NCBI GenBank assembly: GCA_036502165.1
Contig: DASXZC010000456.1
Span: forward strand, 1-9,305
DNA: 9,305 nt
From: F-183 sp036502165
GTDB taxonomy: Bacteria; Acidobacteriota; Terriglobia; Bryobacterales; Bryobacteraceae
Reading direction: 5' to 3'
A program made the translations under genes and the position numbers. Shown in pieces: positions 1-6,330 of the stretch. The notes beneath the pieces were generated by a model, which saw nothing but the letters and a program-made list of their open reading frames with translations, was not told where the DNA came from and ran no database searches. Each line of letters begins with the position of its first letter. Within the stretch, counting starts at the first letter, position 1.

Positions 1-594
1 ACGCTGCACGACATCATCAACAATCGCTTTGCGCACAAGGCCATTGAAAAAGGCGCCACTGGACTCATCGCCGTGGCCGCAGGAGCTGGTGGACATGCCG
101 GCACGACGTCTGCGTTCGCACTGATTCAGGAGATCCGCGAGTGGTTCGATGGTCCGCTCGCACTCTCGGGATCCATCGCACGTGGCGCGGCGATCCTCGC
201 GGCGCAAGCCATGGGAGCGGACCTTGCGTACATCGGCTCCGCCTTCATTGCGACGCGCGAAGCCAATGCCGACGCGCGGTATAAGCAGATGATCGTCGAT
301 TCCGCATCGAGCGATATCGTGTACACGAATCTGTTCACGGGAGTGCTGGGCAACTATCTGCGCCCTTCTATCATCAATGCCGGACTCGATCCCGACAACC
401 TGCCGGTCAGCGATCCATCGAAGATGAACTTCGCCGCTGAAACAAAAGCCTGGCGCGACATATGGGGCTGCGGCCAAGGGATCGCGGCAGTCAAGTCGAT
501 CGAGAGCGCCGGGGATCTGATCGCACGTCTGCTGACGGAATATCGCGAGGCCGCTGCGGATATGCGATCCAATTCGAGCCGGTTCATGGGCTGA
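1..594 (+). CDS. Nitronate monooxygenase (2-nitropropane dioxygenase family), 3' part
   Basis: The frame is open from the first base of the window, so the N-terminal part (perhaps 130 residues, judging by usual family length) lies outside; 197 residues are visible. Seen: GAGGHAGT at visible residues 28-35, the family's segment with the conserved active-site His (His32 here), then LSGSIARG and GADLAYIGSAFIAT, which match the FMN phosphate-binding part of the TIM barrel, and later TNLFTGVLGNYL and DIWGCGQG, typical of the C-terminal part. Known for the family: FMN-dependent oxidation of alkyl nitronates to carbonyl compounds and nitrite, in the cytoplasm; many bacterial members are of unknown physiological substrate and may detoxify propionate-3-nitronate. 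The stop is followed after 1 nt by a permease start, so the two are probably co-transcribed. The family call is secure; the substrate is not known. Confidence 0.88.
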   Translation, partial: TLHDIINNRFAHKAIEKGATGLIAVAAGAGGHAGTTSAFALIQEIREWFDGPLALSGSIARGAAILAAQAMGADLAYIGSAFIATREANADARYKQMIVDSASSDIVYTNLFTGVLGNYLRPSIINAGLDPDNLPVSDPSKMNFAAETKAWRDIWGCGQGIAAVKSIESAGDLIARLLTEYREAAADMRSNSSRFMG

Positions 595-595
595 G

Positions 596-1993
596 ATGGC
601 TTTCGAATACAAGCCCGCGACCGACGAATATCTCGCCCAGCGCGGACTCCGCCGCCACGCGCGCGTGCTACATCTGTGGGCGCTCGGCGTGGGCGCCGTC
701 ATCTCCGGCGATTTCTTTGGATGGAACTTCGGCCTCGTCTCCGGCGGCTTCGGCGGCATGGTTTATGCTCTGGTCATCATGACCGCCATGTATGCCGGGC
801 TCTGCGCGTCGATTGCGGAAATGTCACCGGCGCTGCCGCACACGGGCGGCGCCTATTCATTCGGCCGCGCGGCCATGGGGCCGTGGGGCGGCTACATCAC
901 CGGGCTCGCCGAGAACATGGAGTACATTCTCACCCCCGCCACCATCGTCGTCGGTATTGGCGGATATCTCGGCGCGATCTCCAACACTCCGAAGTCGGTC
1001 GAGCCGCTGTGGTGGCTCGTCTGCTATGCGGTGTTCGTCGCTTTGAACATCTGGGGTGTCGAAGTCTCGTTCCAATTCTCCATCGCGATCACAGTCGCTG
1101 CGCTGGCGACCCTCGCCGTCTTCTGGATCGGCGCGCTGCCGCACTTCGACTTCGCACATTGGACGGGCCCCTGGATGCCCGCGGGATTCAACGGCGTCCT
1201 CGTCTGCTTGCCGTTTGCGTTGTGGCTCTATTTGGGAATCGAGCAACTGCCGCTCGCCGCCGAGGAGTCGCACGATCCGAAACGGGACATGCCCAAAGGA
1301 CTGTGGTACGGCTTGCTGACGTTGATCGCCTGCTCGTTCCTGACCTTGTTCCTATCAGCCGGAATCGCGCCTGGCGCCGCCAAAGTCGGATTGTCGAACG
1401 AGCCGCTATTCCTCAGCTTTCAGACCATTTTCGGATCGGGAGCGAGCACACGCCTGCTCGCGCTGGTCGCCTGCACAGGCTTGATCGCATCGTTCCACAC
1501 GATCATCTTCGCCTACGGACGCCAGATTTACTCGCTGTCGCGCGCCGGATATTTTCCGGTGTGGCTGTCGGTGACGCACGGCAAACGCGCCACTCCGCAT
1601 CGCGCGTTGATCGCCGGATCGGTGATCGGCTATTGCGCCGCGTACGCCTTGTATCTGGCGGGACAGGACAGCCCCGTTGGCGCGATTCTTTTGAACATGG
1701 CAGTCTTCGGAGCCGTGATCGCGTACGTGTTGCAGATGGCGTCCTTCGTACTGCTGCGGCTGAAATATCCGAAGCTCGAGCGGCCGTATGTGAGTCCGCT
1801 CGGGATCGCGGGAGCGGCGGTCGCCGCGATCATCGCGATCGTCACGCTGGGAACGCTGTTCGTGAATCCTCTGTATAACAAGGGTGTTATCGGAGCGGCC
1901 ATCTGGTTCCTGCTCGGAATCCTCTACTTCGCGTTCCGCGGACGGCATCAACTCGTGCTCGCGCCCGAGGAAAAGTTCGCCCAGCACTTGTAG
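596..1993 (+). CDS. eat: APC-family permease, ethanolamine permease type
   Basis: A 465-residue integral membrane protein with about 12 hydrophobic segments, the usual size for the amino acid-polyamine-organocation (APC) superfamily. Seen: LGVGAVISGDFFGWNFGL at residues 30-47 near helix 1, where APC transporters have their unwound substrate-binding glycine segment; the GDFFGWN wording is what I associate with the ethanolamine permease subfamily. Also seen are PHTGGAYSFGR (81-91), GLAENMEYILTPA (103-115) and the acidic loop AAEESHDPKRDMPKG (221-235). Inferred role: uptake of ethanolamine or a similar amine across the inner membrane. No eutB/eutC ammonia-lyase gene is in view, so a different amine or amino acid substrate is possible. 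The ATG follows the upstream TGA by 1 nt and has no strong Shine-Dalgarno sequence, which suggests translational coupling to the nitronate monooxygenase gene. Confidence 0.85.
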   Translation: MAFEYKPATDEYLAQRGLRRHARVLHLWALGVGAVISGDFFGWNFGLVSGGFGGMVYALVIMTAMYAGLCASIAEMSPALPHTGGAYSFGRAAMGPWGGYITGLAENMEYILTPATIVVGIGGYLGAISNTPKSVEPLWWLVCYAVFVALNIWGVEVSFQFSIAITVAALATLAVFWIGALPHFDFAHWTGPWMPAGFNGVLVCLPFALWLYLGIEQLPLAAEESHDPKRDMPKGLWYGLLTLIACSFLTLFLSAGIAPGAAKVGLSNEPLFLSFQTIFGSGASTRLLALVACTGLIASFHTIIFAYGRQIYSLSRAGYFPVWLSVTHGKRATPHRALIAGSVIGYCAAYALYLAGQDSPVGAILLNMAVFGAVIAYVLQMASFVLLRLKYPKLERPYVSPLGIAGAAVAAIIAIVTLGTLFVNPLYNKGVIGAAIWFLLGILYFAFRGRHQLVLAPEEKFAQHL

Positions 1994-2032
1994 AGTGTAA
2001 GAATTTGGCGCCGCCGCCGACTACCAGAAGCG

Positions 2033-2575
2033 ATGGCAATTTCTGCAATCCATCGGCAGGACGAACTCTACGGCGACGCGGCGCAGACTTACGGCGCAGC
2101 CATCGATCGCCTCGCCCGAGCGTACGAGGCCGACTCCGATCGCCGGCGTGACCTGGTGCAGGAGATCCACGTCGCGCTGTGGCGAAGCTTCGAGGCTTTT
2201 GACGGACGCTGCTCGATGCGGACCTGGGTCTACCGCGTCGCCCATAATGTCGCTGCGACACACGTCATCCGGGATCAGCGCGCGAATCGGCGCGAATGGG
2301 TCAGCATCGAGGCCGTGGAGTCGCGTTCCGCAATCGAGCCCGCTGGCGAGGCTGACCTCGATCATCGCCGCGCGCTGGCGCGCCTGACCGCTATGATTCA
2401 ACAACTGAAGCCGCTCGACCGTCAGGTGATCGTGCCGTATCTCGAGGGAATGGACGCGGCGTCGATCGGCGAAATCTCGGGGATTTCGGCCCGCAATGCA
2501 GCAACGAAGATCCACCGCATCAAGGCGATCCTCGCCCGGCGGTTTCAGGAAGGAGCACGGACAGATGAACAATGA
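2033..2575 (+). CDS. ECF-type RNA polymerase sigma-70 factor
   Basis: A 180-residue protein with the two-domain layout of extracytoplasmic-function sigma factors. Region 2 covers about residues 17-85 and includes DLVQEIHVALWRSFEAF (40-56) and TWVYRVAHNVAATHVIR (64-80), the core-binding and -10-recognition helices. Region 4 covers about 113-172, with LKPLDRQVIVPYLEGMDAAS followed by the helix-turn-helix IGEISGISARNAATKIHRIK (-35 recognition). There is no region 1.1 or 3. It should direct RNA polymerase to a small regulon, possibly including its own operon. The start is ATG with a modest AGAAG six bases or fewer upstream. It begins 39 nt after the permease stop, so it may have its own promoter, though I see no convincing one. 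Its 3' end overlaps the next gene by 11 nt, the usual arrangement of a sigma factor with a partner protein. The ECF group and signal cannot be read here. Confidence 0.9.
   Translation: MAISAIHRQDELYGDAAQTYGAAIDRLARAYEADSDRRRDLVQEIHVALWRSFEAFDGRCSMRTWVYRVAHNVAATHVIRDQRANRREWVSIEAVESRSAIEPAGEADLDHRRALARLTAMIQQLKPLDRQVIVPYLEGMDAASIGEISGISARNAATKIHRIKAILARRFQEGARTDEQ
2547..2555 (+). promoter_or_regulatory. Strong ribosome binding site inside the sigma factor gene
   Basis: The sequence AGGAAGGAG lies 9 nt before the ATG at 2565. It decides the start of the membrane protein gene, because the open frame extends further upstream (to 2496) without such a signal. It lies in the last codons of the sigma factor gene and supports coupled translation. 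Confidence 0.75.
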
Positions 2576-3128
2576 GCTTCCTGCCGGCGATCCACGAAGC
2601 CTGTGGCAAAGCCAACACTGTGACTCGCCTCACATGTCGATCGATGAGATCCGGACCAAAGCCGCAGCGTCCCACAAACGCATCAAGCGCCGGAATCTTC
2701 GAGAGTACGTCGCGGAGGCGCTCGTCGTAATCATGTTCACCGGGTATGCGATCGTCTTCCACGGTTTCATGGTTCGCCTCGGATCGATCCTGTGCATACC
2801 GGGCGCCTTCTTCATCACCTGGTTTCTCCAACGCAGAGGATCGGCCAGTCCGGTACCCGCGGAGCTCGGACTTTCGAGCGGTATCAGTTTTTATCGAAGA
2901 GAACTGGAACGCCAACGCGAAGTTCTGCGTTGGTTTTGGTTATGGAACCTGGCGCCGTTCGTACCCGGGCTGGCCGTGATGCTTGCGGGGTTCGGCCTGG
3001 ACCTGCGATACCTCGCCATCGCCGTCGTGTTGATCCTGGCTTTCTGGAGTTTCCTGTGGTGGGGCAACATCCGGGCCGCCAGGAAACTGCAGCGCGAAAT
3101 CGACGAGTTGCAATTAATGGAAGAGTAG
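2565..3128 (+). CDS. ECF sigma-associated membrane protein of unknown function
   Basis: A 187-residue protein. I do not recognise a named domain. The N-terminal 45 residues are soluble and contain RSLWQSQ (11-17) and MSIDEIRTKA (24-33), then a basic stretch KRIKRRN (38-44). Four hydrophobic segments follow, at about 49-70, 72-88, 124-142 and 148-166, with a charged SFYRRELERQRE segment (108-119) between the two pairs and a charged amphipathic tail. From memory, small proteins with an 'LWQ ... M(S)xxEIRxKA' N-terminus and a few membrane helices are common directly after ECF sigma genes in Acidobacteriota. The 11-nt overlap with the sigma factor gene suggests balanced co-translation and, by inference, a sensor or anti-sigma-like role, with the cytoplasmic N-terminus the likely contact. 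No zinc-binding anti-sigma motif (HxxxCxxC) is present. Function unproven. Confidence 0.75.
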   Translation: MNNELPAGDPRSLWQSQHCDSPHMSIDEIRTKAAASHKRIKRRNLREYVAEALVVIMFTGYAIVFHGFMVRLGSILCIPGAFFITWFLQRRGSASPVPAELGLSSGISFYRRELERQREVLRWFWLWNLAPFVPGLAVMLAGFGLDLRYLAIAVVLILAFWSFLWWGNIRAARKLQREIDELQLMEE

Positions 3129-3129
3129 A

Positions 3130-4851
3130 ATGGAGATCGCCATGAGTCAGACTATGCGGATCGTGATTTTCAGTACCTTCACCGCGGCCGCGGGCTTTGG
3201 ATTATTTGCCCAAACGACGCCGCCGCAGCCCGAGGTGGCCGGTGATTGGCAAGGCACCCTCAAGGCAGGAGGAGCCGAGTTCCGGCTCATCCTGCATGTC
3301 GCCAAGTCCTCGAGTGGCGCATTGACTGCCACGCTCGACAGCATCGATCAGGGCGCCAAAGGCATACCAGCCGGAACGGTCACGGTCGAAGGATCGAATC
3401 TACGCTTTGCGATCGAATCGATCCAAGGGACGTATGAAGGCAAGCTGAATTCGGACGCGACGTCGATCGACGGCACATGGACACAAGGCCAGCCGTTTCC
3501 GCTCGTCCTTACGCGGATGGCCGCGAAGGCCGCCGGCGCCGTGGCGCCCTCCGACATCGATGGAGCCTGGATGGGAACCCTCGACGTCGGCACGAAACTG
3601 CGCATCGTTTTCCATTTCGTCAATACGTCCGCTGGGTTGACTGCGACGCTCGACAGTCCCGACCAGGGCGCCAAAGGACTGCCGGTGCCCACCGTCACAC
3701 GCGATGGATCCTCAATCAAACTGGGGATGCCGAACCTCGGCGCAACCTTTGATGGCAAGATCGCGGCGGACCGGAGCACCATCGAAGGAACCTTCACGCA
3801 AGGCGGCAACAGTCTGCCTCTCGTATTGAAGCCGTCGACCGGAGAGGTCACGAAGGTCGAGCATCACCGGCCGCAGAATCCGGTGCGGCCATATCCGTAT
3901 CGCGATGAGGACGTCATCTACAAAAATCAAACGGCTGGCATCGATCTCGGCGCGACGCTCACGGTCCCGCAAGGGCGAGGACCATTTCCAGCCGTTGTGC
4001 TCATCACCGGCTCCGGCCAGCAGGACCGCGATGAAAGTCTGCTCGGGCACAAGCCGTTCCTCGTTCTGGCGGATTATTTAACGCGCCAGGGAATCGTGGT
4101 GTTGCGAGTCGACGATCGTGGCGCCGGAAAGTCCGGCGGGAATTTCGCGGCTTCGACTACTCGCGATTTTGCGACGGACGTCGAGGCGGGAATCTCTTTC
4201 CTGAAGACGCGAACCGAGGTCAATCCCCTGAAGATCGGACTCATCGGACATAGTGAAGGCGGCCTGATCGCTCCGATGGTTGCTGCGCGGAACCCCAGCG
4301 TGGCGTTCATCGTGATGATGGCCGGCCCCGGAGTACCCGGCGACCAGATCCTGCCGGCTCAGATCGCCGCCATCATGGAGGCCAACGGAGCGAGCCATGA
4401 GGAAGCCATGAAGCACGCTCAGAATGAGCGCGAGGTGTTGACGCTCGCCGAGCATGGCGCCAGCGCGGAGGAACTCGAGAAGAAGCTGTTCGAGATCGAC
4501 AGCAAGGTCCCGCAGGCCCAACGGATGGCGCAGATCAAAGCCTTGGATTCGCCCTGGTTCAAGTTCTTTATCAGCCACGATCCGGCCGGCGATCTGAGGA
4601 AAGTGAAATGCCCGGTGCTCGCGATCAATGGTGAAAAGGATCGGCAAGTCCCGCCGGACTTGAATCTGCCTGCGATCCGCAAAGCTCTTACAGCCGGCGG
4701 AAATCAACACTTCGAAGTAGAGGAACTGCCTGGCCTGAACCATCTGTTCCAGACCGCGAAGACGGGCTCCCCAAGTGAATACGCGGACATTGATGAGACG
4801 ATCTCACCAGCCGCGCTCAAACTCATCTCGAGTTGGATTTTGAAGCAGTAG
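3130..4851 (+). CDS. Secreted alpha/beta hydrolase with duplicated N-terminal beta domain
   Basis: A 573-residue exported protein. Residues 5-27 form a signal peptide (short basic start, hydrophobic core, probable cleavage after GLFA before QTT). Two homologous domains of about 90 residues follow (about 37-128 and 143-233); each opens with (D/A)W.GTL, contains TATLDS.DQGAKG.P and ends with G(T)xTQG....LVL. The C-terminal half is an alpha/beta hydrolase: ITGSGQQDRDES near the oxyanion region, VDDRGAGKSGG (327-337), nucleophile elbow GHSEGG with Ser375, likely acid Asp504 in NGEKDRQVPP, and likely His538 in LPGLNHLFQ, a complete triad. Probable role: periplasmic or extracellular esterase or peptidase-like enzyme of unknown substrate. 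The start is 1 nt after the membrane protein stop; an alternative ATG at 3142 with GGAG 6 nt upstream gives the same signal peptide and may be the true start. Probably in the sigma factor operon. Confidence 0.88.
   Translation: MEIAMSQTMRIVIFSTFTAAAGFGLFAQTTPPQPEVAGDWQGTLKAGGAEFRLILHVAKSSSGALTATLDSIDQGAKGIPAGTVTVEGSNLRFAIESIQGTYEGKLNSDATSIDGTWTQGQPFPLVLTRMAAKAAGAVAPSDIDGAWMGTLDVGTKLRIVFHFVNTSAGLTATLDSPDQGAKGLPVPTVTRDGSSIKLGMPNLGATFDGKIAADRSTIEGTFTQGGNSLPLVLKPSTGEVTKVEHHRPQNPVRPYPYRDEDVIYKNQTAGIDLGATLTVPQGRGPFPAVVLITGSGQQDRDESLLGHKPFLVLADYLTRQGIVVLRVDDRGAGKSGGNFAASTTRDFATDVEAGISFLKTRTEVNPLKIGLIGHSEGGLIAPMVAARNPSVAFIVMMAGPGVPGDQILPAQIAAIMEANGASHEEAMKHAQNEREVLTLAEHGASAEELEKKLFEIDSKVPQAQRMAQIKALDSPWFKFFISHDPAGDLRKVKCPVLAINGEKDRQVPPDLNLPAIRKALTAGGNQHFEVEELPGLNHLFQTAKTGSPSEYADIDETISPAALKLISSWILKQ
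3334..3834 (+). repeat. Tandem duplication of a ~90-residue beta domain (coding repeat)
   Basis: Within the secreted hydrolase, protein residues 37-128 and 143-233 align along their length. The best conserved part is TATLDSIDQGAKGIP versus TATLDSPDQGAKGLP, where the DNA is also close: both copies contain ACGCTCGACAG followed by CAGGGCGCCAAAGG, near 3331-3361 and 3648-3678. Elsewhere the copies have diverged, so the duplication looks old. The span given starts in the best-conserved part of copy 1 and ends at the end of copy 2. Confidence 0.8.
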
Positions 4852-4854
4852 AGC

Positions 4855-5487
4855 TTAGAACGGATTCGTCTTCTGCGACACCAGCGAGAGGAACTCGTCG
4901 CGCGTCGCCTTCTTCGCCCGGAAGTCGCCGAGCATCGTGCTGGTGATCGTGCCGGAGTGTTGTTTCTCGACGCCGCGCATCATCATGCAGAAGTGCCGCG
5001 CCTCGGCGATCACGCCCACGCCGCGCGGAGCCAGAATATCCACCACCGCCTGCGCCACTTGGTCGGTCAACTGTTCCTGCACCTGCAGGCGCCGCGCGAA
5101 CATGTCGACGATACGAGGAATTTTACTGAGCCCGATCACCTTCTGGTTAGGCAAATACGCCACGTGCATCTTTCCGAAGAACGGCAGCATGTGATGTTCG
5201 CACAAGCTGTAGAATTCGATATCCCGCACGATCACCATCCCCGACGTTTTGACATCGAACAACGCGCCGTTCACGATGTCCTCGAGCTTGGTTTCGTAAC
5301 CGCTCGTCAGATATCGCATTGCCTTCGCCGCGCGCGCGGGAGTCTTCTCCAGCCCCTCGCGCGATGGATTTTCGCCCAATTCCTTGATGATCTCGAGGAA
5401 CGCGTCCGAGATCAGATCTTCACCCCCTCCGCTGTCGAGGCTTCCGCCAACGTGGCGGGACGGCATGATTTTGACGTTCTTATTCAT
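4855..5487 (-). CDS. folE: GTP cyclohydrolase I (type I, FolE)
   Basis: A 210-residue protein, normal length for FolE. It converts GTP to 7,8-dihydroneopterin triphosphate and formate, the first step to folate, tetrahydrobiopterin and deazapurine compounds. Seen: GENPSREGLEKTPARAAKA (38-56); SLCEHHMLPFFGKMHVAYLP (94-113), giving zinc ligands Cys96 and His99 with the catalytic His98; QVQEQLTDQVAQA (135-147); and ARHFCMMMRGVEKQ (163-176), with His165 and third zinc ligand Cys167. All key residues of the zinc-dependent enzyme are intact. It is last in a three-gene minus-strand operon, starting 8 nt inside the upstream PTPS-like gene, so its product feeds the two PTPS-family proteins directly. 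The first ~20 residues are unlike the family core and the start has only a weak Shine-Dalgarno sequence; a start at the internal Met8 is less likely. Its stop lies 3 nt from the convergent hydrolase stop. Confidence 0.96.
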   Translation of the reverse strand: MNKNVKIMPSRHVGGSLDSGGGEDLISDAFLEIIKELGENPSREGLEKTPARAAKAMRYLTSGYETKLEDIVNGALFDVKTSGMVIVRDIEFYSLCEHHMLPFFGKMHVAYLPNQKVIGLSKIPRIVDMFARRLQVQEQLTDQVAQAVVDILAPRGVGVIAEARHFCMMMRGVEKQHSGTITSTMLGDFRAKKATRDEFLSLVSQKTNPF

Positions 5488-5944
5488 AGCTGCTGCTCAC
5501 TTCAAAAATGTTGCGGCGAGTCTCTTCGATCTTAATTCTGTCTAGCTTCACGCGCTCGAGCGGAGGGGATGCAAATCTCGATTTCCATTCTCCCGCCAGA
5601 CGGTGTTCAATGACGAGCGCGAGGTTCTCGGTGGTGGGTACCAGTGACGATTGGAACTCCGGGATGTCGACATTCAAGTTTGAATGTTCGAACGGACCCA
5701 GAATCGTCTCCCTGACCAGTGTATCGAGCGTGTCAAGATCGATGATTCGTCCGGTCTCACGGTCGAGCGGACCTCGGACACGCACATCAAGCACATAGTC
5801 GTGGCCATGCCCATAAGGATTGGCGCACTTGCCGAAGATTGCCCGATTTTCCGTCTCGCTCAGTTCGTCCGAGTAGAGGCGATGCGATGCCGAGAACCGG
5901 TAGCGGCGCGAGAGGCGGATGTCATTGGCCGGCGTAGTCGACAT
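5480..5944 (-). CDS. 6-pyruvoyl-tetrahydropterin synthase family protein B (Cys present, Asp replaced by Glu)
   Basis: A 154-residue member of the PTPS/QueD (COG0720) family. Seen: FSASHRLYS with zinc ligand His21; FGKCANPYGHGHDY (37-50) with catalytic Cys40 and zinc ligands His46 and His48; and IEETRRN with the pterin-anchoring Glu141. The C-x5-HGH spacing resembles animal PTPS (FGKCNNPNGHGHNY), not E. coli QueD (C-x3-HGH). At the place of the Asp-His pair of the triad it has Glu86-His87 (PFEHSNLN). Known family reactions on dihydroneopterin triphosphate: to 6-pyruvoyl-tetrahydropterin, to 6-carboxy-tetrahydropterin (queuosine), or side-chain cleavage for folate; which applies is unknown. 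I chose ATG 5944 because it has GAGG 6 nt upstream; an in-frame ATG at 5974 would add ten residues that are not family-like. It overlaps the upstream gene by 23 nt and folE by 8 nt. Confidence 0.9.
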   Translation of the reverse strand: MSTTPANDIRLSRRYRFSASHRLYSDELSETENRAIFGKCANPYGHGHDYVLDVRVRGPLDRETGRIIDLDTLDTLVRETILGPFEHSNLNVDIPEFQSSLVPTTENLALVIEHRLAGEWKSRFASPPLERVKLDRIKIEETRRNIFEVSSSYE

Positions 5945-6329
5945 ACAAGTCCTCGGTCTCATAAAGGCGGACATTCTTGAGGCGCACCTTTTCTTTAAAG
6001 TGCGGCTCGAGGCGACGCCAAATCTCGATCGCTACGTTCTCGACCGTGGGAACGATTGTATCGAAGGGAGGCACCTCGTAGTTCAAGAACCGGTGATCCA
6101 TCACATCGACGATTTCCTGGTTCAGAACGTCCTTCAGAGTTTTCAGGTCGAAAACCATGCCCGTAACAGGGTCTGGCGCGCCGTCGAGCGAAACCTCTAA
6201 AATATAGTTGTGGCCATGCCCGTGTTTGTTCGCGGCGGCGCCGTAGATCGCCCGATTGCGTTCTTCGCTGAATCCCGGGTGATAGCATAGGTGCGACGCC
6301 GAGAACTCGACTTTGCGGGTAATGAGCAT
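5922..6329 (-). CDS. 6-pyruvoyl-tetrahydropterin synthase family protein A (lacks the catalytic Cys)
   Basis: A 135-residue PTPS/QueD (COG0720) protein of usual length and first in the pterin operon. Seen: VEFSASHLCYHP with zinc ligand His13; YGAAANKHGHGHNYILEV (29-46) with zinc ligands His38 and His40; VMDHRFLN with Asp78-His79 of the triad; PTVENVA (94-100); and LYETEDL with pterin-anchoring Glu124. The position that is the catalytic Cys in protein B and in animal PTPS is Ala32. There is also no Glu near it, as the bacterial PTPS-III type, which serves folate synthesis, would have. Zinc and pterin binding should therefore survive, but the standard Cys-dependent chemistry should not work in a homomer. 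Automatic annotation would probably name it QueD, which I would not accept. It may act with protein B, or catalyse a different reaction. The only Cys, Cys15, lies next to the first zinc His, not at the active-site position. Confidence 0.9.
   Translation of the reverse strand: MLITRKVEFSASHLCYHPGFSEERNRAIYGAAANKHGHGHNYILEVSLDGAPDPVTGMVFDLKTLKDVLNQEIVDVMDHRFLNYEVPPFDTIVPTVENVAIEIWRRLEPHFKEKVRLKNVRLYETEDLYVDYAGQ
5951..5954 (-). promoter_or_regulatory. Ribosome binding site deciding the PTPS-B start
   Basis: On the minus strand GAGG (in context CGAGGACTTGT) ends 6 nt before the ATG at 5944. It sits inside the 3' end of the upstream PTPS-A gene. The in-frame ATGs further upstream at 5962 and 5974 have no comparable signal seen. 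Confidence 0.6.
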
Positions 6330-6330
6330 G

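Noticed and set aside
676..1878. A 400-codon open frame in +1 overlap with the permease gene
   Set aside because: Its translation is rich in Arg, His and Ala with no domain or hydrophobic pattern. The other frame encodes a clear APC transporter. It is a shadow frame of GC-rich coding DNA.
1994..2032. Possible promoter for the sigma factor gene in the short gap after the permease (TTGTAGAGTGTAAGAAT)
   Set aside because: Some resemblance to AT-rich promoter elements but no -35/-10 pair at acceptable spacing. Too weak to annotate.
4078..4743. A 221-codon minus-strand open frame opposite the secreted hydrolase
   Set aside because: No recognisable motif, and the plus frame carries an intact catalytic triad and signal peptide. 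An antisense shadow.
4849..4857. Rho-independent terminator between the convergent hydrolase and folE genes
   Set aside because: The gap is 3 nt and there is no GC stem followed by a T run on either strand.
4957..5535. A 192-codon plus-strand open frame across folE
   Set aside because: His- and Arg-rich translation without motifs, exactly opposite conserved FolE residues.
5945..5974. Ten-residue N-terminal extension of PTPS-B from an upstream ATG
   Set aside because: The extension is unlike the family and the ATG at 5944 has GAGG at good spacing. The region encodes the C-terminus of PTPS-A on the same strand.
5790..6225. Direct DNA repeat in the two PTPS genes (shared ATAGT-GTGGCCATGCCC near 5795 and 6204)
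   Set aside because: This is the shared coding sequence of the conserved HGHGHxY motif, explained by the paralogy of the two genes.
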